Shown here: piece by piece, positions 1-8,107 of the stretch
Position numbering within the stretch: position 1 is the stretch's first letter
Layout of the letters: every line of letters begins with the position of its first letter
Assembly (NCBI GenBank): GCA_003024985.2
Contig: PXIH01S0023149.1
Length of the DNA stretch: 11,239 bases
Origin: Euperipatoides rowelli
Lineage: Eukaryota; Onychophora; Udeonychophora; Euonychophora; Peripatopsidae
Direction: 5' to 3' (one strand)
The notes under the pieces: generated by a model
Told to the model about the DNA's origin: nothing
The model's input: the letters and a program-made list of their open reading frames with translations, nothing else
The model's database searches: none
Position numbers and translations under genes: made by a program

Positions 1-428
1 GTAAAAGCCCTAAATCTTTTATCAAGTTTGGCCATATNGCCAGTATTTAGAATCCAAATACCTGTGTAAGAATATTCGAACATTGGCTGTATATAAGTTG
101 TATACACTGTTCTAAAAACAGATATAGATATATATATCTTAACCCATTTCTCAGCCAACCAAAGGTTCAATTTACTTTCTTTACTAGTTGGTCAACATGA
201 GGGCCAAAAGACAATCTACAATCAAATAGGATACCTAAATCTTTGTGAGTAGGAGTGCAGACTAGTTTTTCACCATCAATTTAGTAAACACATACGTTAT
301 CTCTAGAATGGTATCTCATTGATTTAGTTTTCGAATTATTTACTATTAAACCATTTTCCTTAAACCATAAGACAATTTGATTAAGGTCATGTTGTAAGAT
401 ATTTATGTCCACCAAGCTTCTTATGGTT
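1..428 (-). pseudogene. LINE reverse transcriptase, thumb / C-terminal part (broken)
   Basis: This is the continuation of the reverse transcriptase beyond its FYADD motif, in shifted frames. A frame opening near 415 reads LVDINILQHDLNQ, then a segment resembling the RT post-catalytic region (KTKSMRYHSR). A TAA stop follows at 281-283, and then THKDLGILFD, the typical 'HKDLG' block after the palm. A further stop near 165 and another frame change lead to VFRTVYTTYIQPMFEYS, matching the usual 'R..Y...I.P.FEY' thumb segment. The reading continues to base 1, with an N at 38, so the gene is cut by the window edge. At least two stops and two frame changes show it is non-functional. Confidence 0.8.
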
Positions 429-1829
429 CTAGAGTTTCACATCATCTGCATAAAATAACAAATCAGAATTTACCCTTCTAGGAAGGTCACTGAGGAAAAC
501 TATAAATAGAAATCCAGACAAGATGGAGCCCTGTGGGAGACCACAATTTATAAAGTATTTCTCAGATAGTTGGTTATTAATTTTGATAGATATCTTCCTA
601 TCTTCAAGGTAATTTATTAACCATAAAATTAAGCATTTGTCAAAGGATAAGTTATATAATTTATCAATTAAGAGTTTATAATCAATAGTGTCGAAAGCGG
701 AGGAAAGATCCAAATAAATTACATCAGTTGGTTGACTACATTCCCAGCCCTCAAGACACTTTTTATTTAAAGCCATAATATTTCCTAAAGTAGAGAAACC
801 TCTCCTAAATGCAAACTGCTGAATTCCAAATAAATTTATTCTCTCAGTGTAATTTTCCAGTCGGCTTAGAATTGCCTTTTCTGCAACTTTTGCAAGGGCA
901 GAGGTTAAAGTTATCGGACGGTAGGACTTTACAGACTTCCTGTCTCCACCTTTAAAGGTTGGAATCACAATGCCTTCCTTCCAAGATGTAGGAAGACAAG
1001 ACCATTCAAGAGAACAATTTAGAACATGAGTGATTAAACTAGCAAAAAAATCAATATACTTCTTTAAATGAAAATTTGTAATTCCATCACCGGCTGAGGA
1101 GAAAGAATCACGGAGAGCACTAATAATCTGATAGATCTCACAAGTATTGATTGGCTCATCAGGGCATGCCAATTCATCACCATCATCAGTAAAATATACT
1201 TGATTGAAAGGTGTATTCTTATTAAATCTAGTGAAGTATTGAGCCAAACTTTTACTTATTTTTGAGGTATTTTCTAATAAATCATTTCCATCTTGAATTT
1301 CATATATATATTTAGAGTTTGGGTTCTTATTGCTCTTTAGATAAGAGAATAAAATATTATGATTTTTGGTGGATCTTTCAATTAAATCAGCTTCATAAGA
1401 CCATCAAGCATTTCTGATTTTATTATTTAATTGATTTCTTATTCTTTTGAAAACCAACAGATTATCACCATTTCTTGATTTCATCAGATTCTTCAATGCT
1501 TTATTTTTACTTTTTATAGAAGATATTATATTTCCATCAATCCACTGTGGTTTCCTCTTCTGATTATAATCAACAGAATATACCGATTTCTTAGGTGTAT
1601 ATTTCTCAATAATTGATGATACTGTATTCATAATGCTTGTGTAAGATATATTAAACTCATCTCGAGAAAGGAAGTTTATATCATTAATCAAATCCTGAAT
1701 TGCCATTTTTATGGCATTTTCATCAGCATTTTTGTGATCATAATAAGTAATATTAAATTTTTGGTAAGTTATTTTTAATTCAATTTCAAAAGAGATTATG
1801 CAATGGTCACTTTTTCCTAATATATTCAA
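429..1829 (-). pseudogene. LINE ORF2 core: endonuclease end, linker and reverse transcriptase palm, one internal stop
   Basis: One minus-strand frame stays open from 1829 to 429 except for a single TGA at 1404-1406, followed by TGG. The N-terminal piece reads LGKSDHCIISF (about 1800-1820), the SDH motif that closes APE-type endonucleases. A charged linker follows (KPQWIDG, KSKNKALKNL, NKIRNA). Downstream of the stop the reverse transcriptase shows GGDRKSVKSYRPITL (about 950-920), motif A LDLSSAFDTID with its aspartate near 710, GLPQGSILSG (about 540-510) and the catalytic FYADD near 450-440. The frame then ends in TAG at 429-431. The apparent Met at 1247 is an internal codon, not a real start, because the same frame continues upstream through the TGA. 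The enzyme would make cDNA from the LINE RNA, but the lesions make activity unlikely. Confidence 0.92.
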
Positions 1830-2128
1830 TATGGCTGTATTTTTTTATACTATCAATATTTTGTGATAAAATAAGGTCTAATATTCAGTCACAATTTAAT
1901 TTTTATTTCATAATTTATATCTACTGATGGATATAATTTCTGAACAATACTTTAATTGGGTTTATTTTCAGGTAATTCTTAAAATGACATACACTTTTAT
2001 ATTCGATTGTTGTCCTTATGTTGATTCAACTTGATTGAACAAATATTTTGAATTATATATTGTATCAATACTTTCATTCACCAGTTATTAGTTTCAAATT
2101 TGGCTGCTTCATAATTAATATCCATTAC
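1830..2128 (-). pseudogene. LINE APE-type endonuclease remnant (frameshifted)
   Basis: Upstream of the SDH motif, a different minus-strand frame reads ILDLILS (about 1866-1886), the conserved 'ILDL' strand of APE-type LINE endonucleases, preceded by a TGA. A second open piece, 2128 to 1997, begins VMDINYEAAKF. This resembles the 'GD(F/I)NY' catalytic block with its glycine missing. It then carries a TGA after NNW and ends at TAA (1997-1999). Spacing to the SDH motif is as expected for the C-terminal half of the domain. The endonuclease nicks the target DNA to prime reverse transcription; this copy lacks the N-terminal half and is broken by a frameshift near 1830. The assignment rests on short motifs and order, so the exact edges are uncertain. 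Confidence 0.62.
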
Positions 2129-2150
2129 AAATATACAGGCTATATAAAAT

Positions 2151-2696
2151 GGCTAACTTTAATTGTAATTTATCTGGTGTTTTTTTTTTGTGCTGCTACT
2201 GGCTGCTGACAAAAAAGAAACACCAAATATCACCGCAACTATGTCTAAAAAAATAAATATTTTTTTGTCAAGGGGTTTGACCAACATTAAGATATCAAAA
2301 CTTCCAAATACCCACCCCCCCAAAAAAAAAAAGCTTATCAAATCAAACTTTGTGAAGGAGCTCTTTAATTTTCCTGAAGGGGGTCCAAAATACATAGATA
2401 AGTCACTGGAAAGGGGGGGGGGCTAAGTGTACTTGATATTCATTATTAATACATCACATGTTCGTTTCCAATTTTAAAAAATGTTTTTTTAAGTTGGCAA
2501 AAAAATATATTGACTTGGCAATTTTGTGGGTCCCCCCCCCCCTTTTTAATTCCCTTTTTTAAATACTAATGGACAACTGTTGTAATTGTCAATCTATTAT
2601 AGAAATTAACAGATTGAAATTAAGTTTAACACTTTTTATTTTTTTCTTAAAAAAATAAGGGAAATATATTTCATTATTATTGGTGAGAGGCAAAGT
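2151..2696. other. Gene-free AT-rich stretch with homopolymer runs
   Basis: No supported gene lies here. It holds C7 followed directly by A11 (2315-2332), G10 (2413-2422) and C11 (2532-2542), plus several T and A runs. Two overlapping opposite-strand frames of 78 codons (about 2159-2426) depend on these homopolymers and show no recognisable domain. A short inverted repeat TCAATCT...AGATTGA (2589-2617) is also present. It separates the 5' limit of the LINE from the Gypsy insertion. Confidence 0.6.
2410..2545. repeat. 13-bp perfect inverted repeat made of A3G10 / C10T3
   Basis: AAAGGGGGGGGGG at 2410-2422 is the exact reverse complement of CCCCCCCCCCTTT at 2533-2545, separated by about 110 bases. 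It could fold as a G:C-rich stem or form a G-rich secondary structure. Because both arms are homopolymers, chance or slippage is a sufficient explanation. Confidence 0.6.
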
Positions 2697-2701
2697 GTAT
2701 T
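2697..2701 (+). repeat. Target-site duplication, left copy (GTATT)
   Basis: GTATT directly precedes the left LTR, which then starts with TGTAC. The same five bases follow the right LTR at 7057-7061. Ty3/Gypsy integrases make 4-6 bp duplications, so this fixes the outer borders of the insertion. Confidence 0.8.
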
Positions 2702-2880
2702 TGTACTGTATTGCAAAAGCATTGTTATACTATACATACAGTACCTTATATGCTGTCATTCCATGCTGGAATGAACTAAAACACCTAATTGTTATGATAT
2801 GTTACCTTTGGTCAGTATTCAGGCCTTAATAAATATATTTGTTCCTACCTCATAGTGTTGTCTGTACTCAGAATATTTCA
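2702..2880 (+). repeat. Left (5') LTR, 179 bp
   Basis: It matches 6864-7056 along its whole length. It begins TGTACTGTATT and ends AATATTTCA, giving the usual TG...CA ends. A TATA-like stretch lies near 2726-2738, and AATAAA (2828-2833) is a candidate polyadenylation signal about 45 bases before the end. By eye it differs from the right LTR by about eight substitutions and several small indels. Confidence 0.93.
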
Positions 2881-2882
2881 TT

Positions 2883-2893
2883 TGGTGACGAGG
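2883..2893 (+). other. Candidate primer-binding site of the Gypsy element
   Basis: TGGTGACGAGG starts two bases after the left LTR, the expected place for the tRNA primer site, and begins with TGG, complementary to a tRNA CCA end. The first seven bases fit tRNA-Trp, but the match does not continue, so the primer tRNA is unresolved. Confidence 0.5.
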
Positions 2894-2965
2894 TAAATAC
2901 CAAATATAATATTTAACCCTTTTTTGCTTTTTATTGTTATTGTTTTCTTTTTTATAAAAAAGAAA

Positions 2966-3661
2966 ATGGACTCTAGAATTGAATCGTTCCATCCGTCAAC
3001 GATGAATTGGAGAAGATATGTTGAAAGGATCAAGTTTTTTCTAGAGGCTAACAGCGTCAAGGAAGAAGTCAGGAAGGACACTGTTTTGACGATAATGGGT
3101 GATTTTGCCTTCAATTTGCTGTGTGATCTGCTAGCTCCAGCATCATCCTCCGCTTCTACTCTAGCCAAGATCTTTTCAATCCTTGAAACTCACNTCAACC
3201 CCAAGCCCTTGGCTCGTAATGAGAGGTTCAATCTTCGGAAGAAACTGCAACATGAAAATAAACCTGCAACTTCCTTCACCATGGATTTGCGTAAGCTCAA
3301 TATTCATTGTAACCTAAGAGACAACCTGAACTGCACTCTTGTTGATCAGTTCATTTATGTTATGAAAGATATTGTGCTCCAAAAGCGTCTTCTTTTAGAA
3401 AAGGACGATGTTTCCCTCGACAGCATAATCCAACTCGCTATTGCCGCTGAAATCTCCTATAAAAGCATGACCATTCTTCAAAACAAACCCAGTTACAATG
3501 ACTTGCTTGCCGTCAAGGCCCCAATCAAGCTCAGACAGCTGCCACTCAAGGATTCTAGAAGATTTATNTGCAAGAAAAGCAATGATTGCAGTTTTAAAGA
3601 AGCTTAATGCTTCTACTGCAAATGAAAAAGACATATCAAAGCCATTTGTCGCTCTTTAAAA
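2966..3661 (+). pseudogene. gag: Gag-like capsid protein of the Gypsy element, broken before the zinc knuckle
   Basis: The capsid frame is open from an upstream codon to TAA at 3605-3607. The start chosen is ATG 2966 (MDSRIESFHPST), which has an A-rich context and begins where family similarity begins; the earlier ATG at 2924 would only add a hydrophobic low-complexity leader. Gypsy Gag features include NWRRYVERIKFFLEAN, a central 'P....ERF.....' block (NPKPLARNERFNLRKK) and SFTMDLRKLNIHC. Immediately after the TAA, in the same frame, a CX2CX4HX4C zinc knuckle reads CFYC...H...C (3608-3649), with a TGA inside it and a TAG at 3662. Gag would package the element RNA into virus-like particles. 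Ambiguous bases occur at 3194 and 3568. Confidence 0.88.
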
Positions 3662-3664
3662 TAG

Positions 3665-4120
3665 AATGCTAGTTCACAGTCAAGCAAAAATAAGCAGTCA
3701 ACGTCACAGGTTAGAGCAACAAGCGCACTTGAGGATGAAGGGGTTGACTGCTGTTAATATCAGAATAACCTTATTGTAAACACTACCTTAGCAAACAACT
3801 CTCGCAGTGTAGAACCTTTCATGGTGCAACTAAATATTGATGGACAGCTCCTCCCTTTTGAAATCGACTCAGGCGCAGCCATCAGCATCTTGCCTCACCA
3901 CATTTTTATGAAACACTGGCCCAAACACAGATTACTCTCCATGGTTATAATCCTTCATGCCTTTGTCCACTTGATCAAGCCCTTGGGGATCTGTAAGGTC
4001 AATGTTGTAATTAATAATTATAAGGTCACAAATCTCGATTTAATAGTTACTAAGGAGGGAACCTCCCACTCTATTGGGCCATGCCTGGTTTTAAGCACTA
4101 GGGCTAAACCAAGCTTCTAA
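3665..4120 (+). pseudogene. Retropepsin-like aspartic protease of the Gypsy element
   Basis: This is the same frame as Gag. After the TAG at 3662-3664 it reads a Ser/Gln-rich spacer, meets TAA at 3755-3757, and is then open to TAA 4118-4120. The core (from about 3821) contains LPFEIDSGAAISILP, where DSGA (Asp at 3866-3868) is the catalytic motif of retropepsins, which cleave the polyprotein as a dimer. The downstream GICKVNVVINN and LDLIV segments fit the beta strands of the family. Sharing a frame with Gag suggests that the ancestral element made one Gag-Pol protein or at least a Gag-protease fusion. The Met at 3821 is internal. The domain itself is intact but is isolated by stops on both sides. 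Confidence 0.88.
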
Positions 4121-4187
4121 GTGTCTCCCCCCAACCCCTTAAAATTAATTCTACAAATTATCACCAAGCTACAGAATTAAAACTAAA

Positions 4188-5150
4188 AAACTTTTGAAAG
4201 AGTTCAAGGACTTATTTTCTCCAGATCTGGGTTGCATTATAGGTCACACTGCTAAGCTCTACCTCAAGGAAAAAGCCATACCAAAGTTTTGTAAGCACTG
4301 ACCATTTCCCCTAGCTCTCCTCCCTAAAATTTAAGAGGAACTTTTGAAACTACAATCTCAAGGGATTTTAGTCCCTATTAAATGTTCAAGCTGGGCTGCC
4401 CCTATTATCCCCATTGTCAAAAAATGGGCAACCTCAGGCTGTGTGGTGACTACAAGGTCGGCCTCAATCCAAACCTGGAAATTGACCAATACCCCCTCCC
4501 AATGATTGAGGAGATCCTCACTAAATTAGCTGGAGGAACCATATTTTCCAAATAGGACTTGACCCAGGCCTACCAACAGGTACCCATGGATGAAGAGTAA
4601 ACCAAACTCCTAGCTATAAACACATACAAAGGCTTATTTGGTGTCACCAGACTACCATTTAGGGTTGCATCTGCACCAGCTATTTTTCAGCAGATTATGG
4701 ACACTATTCTTGCTGGCATCGATCATGTCAGTTGTATCTAGATGACATTCTGATCACAAGTGCCAACAAGGAGTCCCACTTAATTGACTTAAAAAGAGTA
4801 TTTACCACATTAAATAAAGCCGGTATATGCCTAAAGTTTAAGAAGTGTGACTTTTTTTTAAGGATCAAGTGGAATACTTAGGCCACATCATCTCCTCCCA
4901 AGGAATTAAACTCTCCCTTCCAAAGTCAAGGCCATCACCTTAGCGCTGACTCCAAAGAACTCGGATCAAATACTCTCTTTTTAGGCCTAGTAGGAAGTTC
5001 ATCCCAAACCTTGCCACCAAGAACTCTGCCCTAAACCAACTTTTGTGCAAAAATTCTACATGATCTTGGGGCGCTGATGCAGAAATGTAGTTCAATCAAA
5101 TCAAGTCGGCTATCATCTCCAATCAAACCTTAGACATTGATCCCAAACTT
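4188..5150 (+). pseudogene. Reverse transcriptase of the Gypsy element, multiply frameshifted
   Basis: The domain is spread over all three plus frames. From 4191 it reads LLKEFKDLFSPDLG, then the finger block LQSQGILVPIKCSSWAAP (stops near 4302 and 4332). A frame change near 4420 gives GNLRLCGDYK and YPLPMIEEIL. Motif A survives as FSK-stop-DLTQAY, with TAG at 4553-4555 directly before the aspartate codon at 4556. A TAA follows PMDEE, and then come GLFGVTRLPF and FQQIMD. Another frame change is needed to reach the catalytic YLDD at 4735-4746, and another to reach VEYLGHIISSQGIKL (from about 4863). The connection region runs on to about 5150. This enzyme copies element RNA into DNA; the lesions make it non-functional. 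Confidence 0.92.
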
Positions 5151-5530
5151 CTCATTATCCTTACTACTGATGCACCCCCTTGGGGCATTGGTGCTATTCT
5201 TTCCCACAAGTTGCCCGATGGCTCTGATAGACTGATTATGTTTGCCTCTCAAACCTTATCCAAACCTGAACAGAACTACAGCCAGCTAGATAATGAAGCC
5301 CTTGATAGTGTTTTTGGAGTTAAAACATTCCACAAGTTTCTTTTCAAGAGGAAGTTCATTTTCTTCACAGACCATAAACCCCTGACCCAAATTTTTCATG
5401 CCTCGAAAGATTGCAGCAAGTAGAAATGGGCCATCATCCTTGCAGCATATAACCATGAAATTTGCTACAAAACCTCTAAGGAAAACATAAACACTGACAC
5501 TCTCTCTGGATTACCCATACAGGATGCCAA
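5151..5530 (+). pseudogene. RNase H domain of the Gypsy element
   Basis: The domain starts LLIILTTDAPPWGIGAIL, equivalent to the usual 'DAS..GIGAVL' first strand with the catalytic Asp. It continues FASQTLSKPEQNYSQLDNEA, containing the conserved glutamate, then FLFKRKFIFFTDHKPL with the catalytic Asp of TDHKPL, all in one open frame. A TAG at 5421-5423 interrupts it after SKDCSK; beyond the stop the same frame resumes as KWAIILAAYNHEI and NTDTLSGLP, the 'ADALSR.P' end of the domain. RNase H removes the RNA strand from the RNA-DNA hybrid. Its catalytic residues look intact, making it the best preserved enzyme of the element apart from the stop. Confidence 0.92.
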
Positions 5531-5730
5531 CCCATCTGTAGAAGAACTTCCTGATGACACCTTGCTCATCCACTTCCTTGAAAACTTCCTATGATCAGTC
5601 CAAGATATAGCACAGGAAACTGCTAAATACCCTGAACTTTCCAAAATGTGTACCTTTGTTAAAAGTGGTTGGCCCCGAAGCAAGCACAGCAAGGATACTC
5701 TCCACACCCTACAAAACTAGAGAGGAGCAA

Positions 5731-6740
5731 CTCTCTCTATAGGAAGGATACCTCCTATGTGGTTTAAGGGTCATCATCCCAGCATCAATATGCCACTACA
5801 TCCTTCAAGAGCTGCACAAAGGATACATTTGAGTCATGAAAATGAAGCTCCTGGCCCATTCCATCTGTTGGTGGCCAAAAAGGGACCATGACATAGAACA
5901 TGAAGCTCTATCTTGCAAAACTTTACAGCTCCATGCAAAAAAAAACCCAGCAAAATCCCCATTGCCCCATTGGATCATACCAGGAGGACCATAGCAAAGA
6001 CTGCACTTAGATCTGATAGGACCCTTCTTAGGCAAAACCTTTATTATGCTGGTAGACGCCTTCTCTAACTGGTCAGAGGTCACTGTGCTATCAGGAACCA
6101 ACTCCGAATCCATCATGCTCGAGCTGGACAAGTCCTTTACCTGCTTTGGATATCCTAACCACCTCATCACAGACAATGGTAAGCAGTTCACCCCAACTCC
6201 TTTGTCCAATTCTGCAAAAACCATGGGATTGCCTATACCAAGAGTCCGCCATACCACCCCACCTCAAACCGCCAAGCAGAGAAATTTGTAGATACATTCA
6301 AAAATTTCTTAATCAAGCTAGACACAGATGACTCCAAGATCCACTATAAATTAGGCTCAACAACCTACTCTTTAAGTACCGATGCACCTCAAATGTAATC
6401 TTAGGACAGTCTCCTGTCCAGATGCACCTTGGGTGAAGCTTATGAGACCGCCTTCAGAGATATAACACGTTACTCCCAATCAATCGCCAATTTTAAGGGC
6501 AAATCCGTTGTGGGCCAAAGTAGCTTAGCCCATTCCTATCACCTTGGCAAACTGTCCCCAAAATGGGAAATTGGCACTATTCAAAGAACCCTCAGTCCAC
6601 TCTCCTACTGGGTACTCTTTGAAAGTGGGAAGAAAGGAAAGAGGCACGTCGACCAGATACACCCCTGCAACATCCCGAACTTTCCAGAGATCCCAAAGAC
6701 TCTGTACAGGTTGACCGACTCTGACTGGGCACACCTGTGA
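5731..6740 (+). pseudogene. DDE integrase of the Gypsy element, zinc finger lost and core frameshifted
   Basis: The N-terminal zinc-binding region (about 5791-5960) reads ILQELHKGYI-stop-VMKMK and CWWPKRDHDIEHEALSCKTL. The first His remains, the second is Tyr, and the CxxC is CKTL, so zinc binding is broken. After a TAG near 5995, the core gives LHLDLIGPF (Asp 6010-6012), then LVDAFSNWSEV and LITDNGKQF (Asp 6172-6174). The frame then shifts, and PPYHPTSNRQAEKFVDTF carries the catalytic Glu at 6279-6281, a D..D35E spacing. Another shift gives LFKYRCTSNVILGQSPVQ. The C-terminal piece 6429-6740 (its first codon is TTG, not a real start) has PKWEIGTI, SPLSYWV and KRHVDQI, a GPY/F-type module. Integrase would join cDNA ends to host DNA. 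Confidence 0.92.
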
Positions 6741-6848
6741 CTCCCACAGGACTTGACCCTGCAGCTTATAACCCTGGACCAGCCAGTTGTCCATACCATC
6801 TGCTACTCTTCCAGATTCTGGAAGCCCCAGACCGACTGACTTTCAATT

Positions 6849-6863
6849 AAAAAAGGGAGTGGC
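6849..6863 (+). other. Polypurine tract of the Gypsy element
   Basis: AAAAAAGGGAGTGGC directly precedes the right LTR. A purine run here is where plus-strand DNA synthesis starts in LTR retrotransposons. About 110 bases of apparently noncoding DNA lie between the integrase stop and this tract. Confidence 0.8.
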
Positions 6864-7056
6864 TCTACTGTATTTCAAATGCATTGTTATACTATACATA
6901 CAGTACAGTACCATACATGCTGTCGTTCCATGCTGGAATGAACTAAAACACCTATTGTTATGATATATGTTACCTTAACTTTGGTCAGTATTCAGGCCTT
7001 AATAAATGTATTTGTTCCTACCTCATAGTGTTGNTGTNTGTACTCAGAATATTTCA
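6864..7056 (+). repeat. Right (3') LTR, 193 bp
   Basis: It is a direct repeat of 2702-2880. Its first bases are TCTAC where the left copy has TGTAC, so the canonical TG end has been lost by one substitution; the CA end is kept. It carries short insertions relative to the left copy (an extra GTACA unit near 6905, TTAAC near 6975) and ambiguous bases at 7034 and 7038. Confidence 0.93.
7001..7006 (+). terminator. Candidate polyadenylation signal AATAAA in the right LTR
   Basis: AATAAA is conserved in both LTRs (also 2828-2833). In the right LTR it would direct 3' end formation of the element transcript. This is inferred from the motif and its position only. Confidence 0.5.
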
Positions 7057-7061
7057 GTATT
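7057..7061 (+). repeat. Target-site duplication, right copy (GTATT)
   Basis: GTATT follows the CA end of the right LTR and equals 2697-2701. Confidence 0.8.
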
Positions 7062-7184
7062 ATATGATTGCTTTCTGCTNTTTTTAAAGGACTAGTATCA
7101 GGAATAAAAATGGAAACTGAGATAGATCCATCAAGTCAATCCACTTAAATCAGCAAGTCGAGTCGCTAATATTCAATTCTCGTC

Positions 7185-7202
7185 AAGTCATAGAAATGAC
7201 TT
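7185..7202. repeat. Short perfect hairpin (7-bp stem, AGAA loop)
   Basis: AAGTCAT at 7185-7191 pairs with ATGACTT at 7196-7202. A second near-match, CTTGAGTT...AACTCGAG, lies just downstream at about 7213-7236. Function unknown; it may be the remains of a repeat. Confidence 0.6.
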
Positions 7203-7500
7203 AAATCTGACTTGAGTTTGTGTCAATCAACTCGAGTCTTTTCTTTTCCAACTCATTAGTCAACATTCTGAAAAACCTAGCAAATGAATGAACTATAATT
7301 TGTTTCCATTGTGAGAAATATGGCTGTTGCTTTAGATGGGGTAAAATGCTTTTCCTCTAATTCTGGTTCAGTGATTTATTCTTCAGTCATTCAAGAAACA
7401 TTTTTAGTCCTGAACTGTTAGAGTTTCTCAAATGACTATTGTATTATTCTCATGCATTATTTTCCTCAAAGAATGACATGTTTATTTTCAAACAGTGAGA

Positions 7501-7522
7501 TTTCAGTCATTACTGACTGAAA
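7501..7522. repeat. Short perfect hairpin (8-bp stem, ATTACT loop)
   Basis: TTTCAGTC at 7501-7508 is the exact reverse complement of GACTGAAA at 7515-7522. Related words (CTTCAGTCATTC) occur about 120 bases upstream. There is no T-run or gene context to suggest a terminator. Confidence 0.6.
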
Positions 7523-8107
7523 CAGAATTACAAACAAAAACAGTCTAATACCATTCCCTTATATTTCTTAATATCTCATCACATAAATGTAAGGGATGAG
7601 AGAATTTGTATTGCTATCATTTTATAATTTATATTCATAGCTGCATTCTTTTTGCATTTGTTTCAAATCAAATTTATGATTTTGTATTTTTTGTGATGTT
7701 GATTTAATCTGTTCATCTTTAGTGGTGTTATGCAGTTGTTAATTTTTTTTTAAAAATATTTCTGCAGAGGTGATCTTTTAAACTTGTATAAAGGATCATA
7801 TTTTACTTGTATATATAAAAAACATCTTTTAAACTTTTTCACCAAGTCTTTATAAAATATGGAAAGAAAATTTAATATGAGTTCTAAACAATATCTATAA
7901 TTAAATCATTAGTATCAAACTTTTAATCATTTTATTAAAAAACTTTATTAATTTTATGTATTATTTTCATTTGTTCACCATTAGGTAGTAGATGTGTTAA
8001 GATATGCCTAATAAGGCATTCCTGAAGACTGAGTTAGTATCATTAATAAATCACAAAATATAATTTACACGCACTAATATAGCACTAATATACCGGTACT
8101 ATATTTA

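Larger units (their letters stand above)
1..2150 (-). mobile_element. Decayed, 5'-truncated LINE (CR1/Jockey group non-LTR retrotransposon)
   Basis: Reading the minus strand from right to left gives, in order, an APE-type endonuclease remnant, an endonuclease-RT linker and a reverse transcriptase with thumb region. This is the ORF2 layout of CR1/Jockey-group LINEs, which copy themselves by target-primed reverse transcription. No endonuclease N-terminus is visible above about 2130, so the copy is probably 5'-truncated, as is usual for LINEs. The 3' end, any tail repeat and the target-site duplication lie beyond the left edge. The clade name is inferred from motif style and domain order; a related Jockey-superfamily clade is possible. 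Confidence 0.88.
2702..7056 (+). mobile_element. Complete but dead Ty3/Gypsy LTR retrotransposon
   Basis: A 4.36-kb element is bounded by two direct LTRs and a 5-bp target-site duplication. Internally it has a candidate primer-binding site, then Gag, protease, reverse transcriptase, RNase H and integrase, then a polypurine tract. Integrase after RNase H is the Ty3/Gypsy order (Copia has integrase before RT). Gag style, Gag and protease sharing one frame, and a GPY-like integrase tail suggest the Mag-like branch, but that is inference. No env-like frame follows integrase: only about 110 bases separate it from the polypurine tract. Many stops and frameshifts rule out autonomous activity. Confidence 0.95.
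7062..8107. other. Gene-free AT-rich stretch
   Basis: No coding domain was recognised on either strand. The first 200 bases are rich in TCAAGTCA / ACTCGAGT-like words, in direct and inverted arrangement (7128-7240). This could be the relic of a short interspersed or terminal-inverted-repeat element, but no family is recognised. Two short perfect hairpins are listed separately. The rest is A/T-rich with T and A runs and nothing I can assign. Confidence 0.55.

Noticed and set aside
2159-2426. Two overlapping 78-codon frames on opposite strands
   Set aside because: They run through homopolymer tracts, have no domain and mirror each other; composition alone explains them.
3605-3664. Programmed stop readthrough between Gag and protease
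   Set aside because: Three different stops occur within 60 bases and another at 3755, plus frameshifts further on; decay is the simpler explanation.
5465-6799. Minus-strand frames within the Gypsy integrase region
   Set aside because: They are shadows of the plus-strand integrase; none shows a domain.
6741-6848. Possible env-like gene after integrase (endogenous retrovirus)
   Set aside because: Only about 110 bases lie between the integrase stop and the polypurine tract, with no frame of useful length.
7128-7240. tRNA-derived SINE with internal promoter boxes
   Set aside because: The GAGTCGAG-like words hint at it, but I could not place A and B boxes with correct spacing or a tail.
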